This document shows positions 19,453 through 21,051 of a DNA stretch of 21,051 bases, one piece after another (position 1 is the first letter of the stretch; each line of letters begins with the position of its first letter). Position numbers and translations under genes: made by a program. Source of the DNA: Ophiothrix spiculata. Taxonomy: Eukaryota > Echinodermata > Ophiuroidea > Amphilepidida > Ophiotrichidae. Below the pieces are notes generated by a model. It worked only from the letters and a program-made list of their open reading frames with translations. It was not told the origin of the DNA and made no database searches. The stretch lies in the NCBI GenBank assembly GCA_000969725.1, contig JXSR01S009006.1; one strand, 5' to 3'.

Positions 19453-19510
19453 GACGTCATGTAACAGACCCGCTTTGGCCAATCATAGAAGATAGATCAC
19501 CTTATATATG
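19453..19510 (+). promoter_or_regulatory. Promoter-like cluster: CRE-like, CCAAT and TATA motifs
   Basis: A GACGTCAT CRE-like half-palindrome (19453-19460), a CCAAT box within GGCCAATCAT (19479-19483) and a TATATA core (19503-19508) occur in canonical order within about 55 bp. Transcription would start near 19533 and run into the right arm. No recognisable reading frame follows, and such motifs occur by chance in AT-rich DNA. Confidence 0.25.
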
Positions 19511-19624
19511 ACCGTTTCAAGTGAGAGATTAAGACAACATATTTGGTGTCTCCTATTTTACCAATTCTTCTACAACAAAGTGATTGGTATGATATATTTT
19601 GCCACAAACCTTTTGCTTTTAATA

Positions 19625-20256
19625 GTGCAGTGGCTGTCATTTTGTAGCCATATTGGAAGTGGATGGATTCATTGACATGTTAACTAAAACATATGTATAT
19701 ACTAAAACTACATGTACAACATCAAAATATATTATGTAGGTAATTTTGATGGTACTGACAGAGCTCTATCTTAGTTTTTAAGGGTAATTTGATCATTAAG
19801 CTAATTATATTTTGATTAAAATGGATTTCTTAACATGTAAAACATAGGTAGAGACAACGAAATGATAAGTCTGTGATAAATGATTAACACATTTGAGCCA
19901 TTTTGATGATTTTTGGTGTATATTTTGGCAGCCATCCTGCTTTTAAGGGTTATCTGATCATTATGCAAATTATAGTTGGATTCCTTGACCCGTGAAACAT
20001 AGGTGTAGACACCAAAATCACAACTCTGTGACAAATAATAAGTGAATTGCAGCCATTTTAAGGATTTCAAGGCCATTTTGGCAGCCATCTTGGTTTAATG
20101 GGTTATCTGATCATTAAGCAAATGATATATTGATTAAAATGGATTCCTTGACCCCCAAAACATGGGTGTAGACACCAAAATTACAACTCTGTGACAAATA
20201 ATAAATGAATTACAGCCATTTTAAGGATTTTGGCGGCCATTTTGGCGGCCATCTTG
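19625..20256 (-). repeat. Right-arm tandem repeats, inverse of left arm
   Basis: Units ending in GGC(A/G)GCCAT-like words lie at about 19656, 19771, 19939, 20092 and 20256, spaced roughly 115-168 bp. Each carries GACACCAAAAT.ACAACTCTGTGACAAATAATA-like and ATCATTA.GCAAAT.ATA sections, the reverse of the left-arm units. The outermost unit is closest to the left arm and the inner ones are progressively more degraded. Confidence 0.8.
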
Positions 20257-20390
20257 AAAAAAACACTTTCCCAATGTCAGAATTTTAGGGACTTTTTTTC
20301 TGGCTATCATGATGCCAAATGCTACTCAAATCAATTGAAAAACCTTTTGTTGCAATTTTTTTGGGGTCAAACCATGGATTCCCCTGACTA

Positions 20391-20950
20391 ATGGTTTGGA
20401 CTAGAGGTTTTAGAGTTGGAGTACAAAAACAGTTTATAAAGGCACCTTGGTGTGTCTCCTCCGAAAACTTGAGTTGTCTTAAATTTGGGTAATTCTACAA
20501 AATGATAAGGCAGTATAACAGTCCATGAATTGATTTTGAAAATCAAATATCCCGCGAATTATTTTTATATTCTGCTAATAGAGGTCCAAATTGCCTACAT
20601 CAACCCCTCGCCGGATTGGTGTATACATGTCTTGTCACATCACGATTGATTACATAGAAAAGTGGTTTAAGACAAGATTTGTACATGTAACCTAGTATGA
20701 CCACATTCTAGGAGTTTGCAGATATTATTACTGGTCAATCAGGGGAAGGGCAATTTAAAATGTCCGAAAGTATGAAGTAAAATATGAAAGAATTTCAAGT
20801 TTCTCTTTTTACGAAAATAAAGGCAAAGAGTAAAAAAAATAACACCCAATATAATTGGTAAGTAAGTTGAGTTGGGAGTGGCCATTGTCTTTTGCAGTCC
20901 TTTTTGCGCGATGCAGGCTTGTGCTTTATGCATGGCCTTGGAGTTCTATA
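20391..20950. other. AT-rich flank right of the foldback element
   Basis: No gene is supported. Small minus-strand frames at 20739-20998 run into the CAAA microsatellite. Confidence 0.5.
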
Positions 20951-21000
20951 ACAAATAAACAAACTAACAAACAAACACATAAACAAACAAACAAACACAT
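20951..21000. repeat. (CAAA)n microsatellite
   Basis: An imperfect run of CAAA units is interrupted twice by CACAT. It could be the tail of a retroelement, but no body is recognisable next to it. Confidence 0.8.
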
Positions 21001-21051
21001 ATAACGTGTGTCATCTTGGAGTCTTAAAGTCTAATAATAAAAAGGGCAATT

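Larger units (their letters stand above)
16526..20390. mobile_element. Foldback-type DNA transposon with long repeat-built inverted arms
   Basis: The left edge TAGTCAGGGGAAT (16526-16538) is matched by ATTCCCCTGACTA (20378-20390). TA at both edges would fit a TA target duplication, giving an element of about 3.86 kb. The inverted match then continues through CCCCAAAAAAATTGCAACAA, GAAAAAAAGTCCC, TTGGGAAAGTGTTTTTT and CAAGATGGCCGCC. The left arm runs to about 17325 and the right arm begins about 19625. No transposase is visible in the spacer, which has been invaded by a SINE and two hAT MITEs. The overall design resembles foldback elements such as Drosophila FB or sea urchin TU; the superfamily is not assigned. 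Confidence 0.75.

Noticed and set aside
1-21051. CRISPR array, operon, phage or other prokaryotic system
   Set aside because: No regular short direct repeats with unique spacers, no compact coding and no ribosome binding sites. SINE, LINE and splice-like signals indicate an animal genome.

Overview
This window looks like AT-rich, non-coding nuclear DNA from an animal, most likely a marine invertebrate. I cannot name the species. An echinoderm-like or other invertebrate deuterostome origin is a weak impression from the repeat types, not a demonstrated result. No operons, ribosome binding sites or long open frames are present; the longest open frame is 115 codons and is not recognisable. What can be supported is a dense set of transposable elements, two arrays of old local duplications, and a few short exon-like patches with splice signals.

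Layout. 1-3.9 kb: a G-rich element with inverted ends (116-275), a 117-bp hairpin MITE (1716-1832), and otherwise featureless AT-rich DNA. 3.9-7.4 kb: one possible first coding exon on the plus strand (3921-3978), a purine-rich tract near 4.6 kb, two nested inverted-repeat elements (5641-6101 containing 5686-5941), and a TA-flanked MITE (6218-6793). 7.4-12.2 kb: three diverged head-to-tail copies of a unit of about 1.3 kb. Copy B is enlarged by an inverted-repeat insertion, and copy C by a 5'-truncated LINE on the minus strand whose last codons of reverse transcriptase ORF2 are still open. 12.2-16.2 kb: a second family of local duplications, with short minus-strand open patches. The best of these is a C-terminal-like peptide present twice with the same stop codon; a signal-peptide-like start lies between the two copies. 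16.5-20.4 kb: a foldback-type element of about 3.86 kb, whose inverted arms of about 0.8 kb are built from repeats of 115-180 bp. Its spacer carries a tRNA-derived SINE and two inverted copies of one hAT-type MITE, each with an 8-bp target duplication. The rest is AT-rich sequence ending in a CAAA microsatellite.

How the parts relate. There is no pathway or gene system to reconstruct. The window reads as layered insertion: tandem duplication, probably of a region that once held or still holds small minus-strand exons, followed by DNA transposon, LINE and SINE insertions. The most informative items are the foldback element with nested insertions, the hAT pair with clear target duplications, the LINE tail, and the duplicated exon-like patches.
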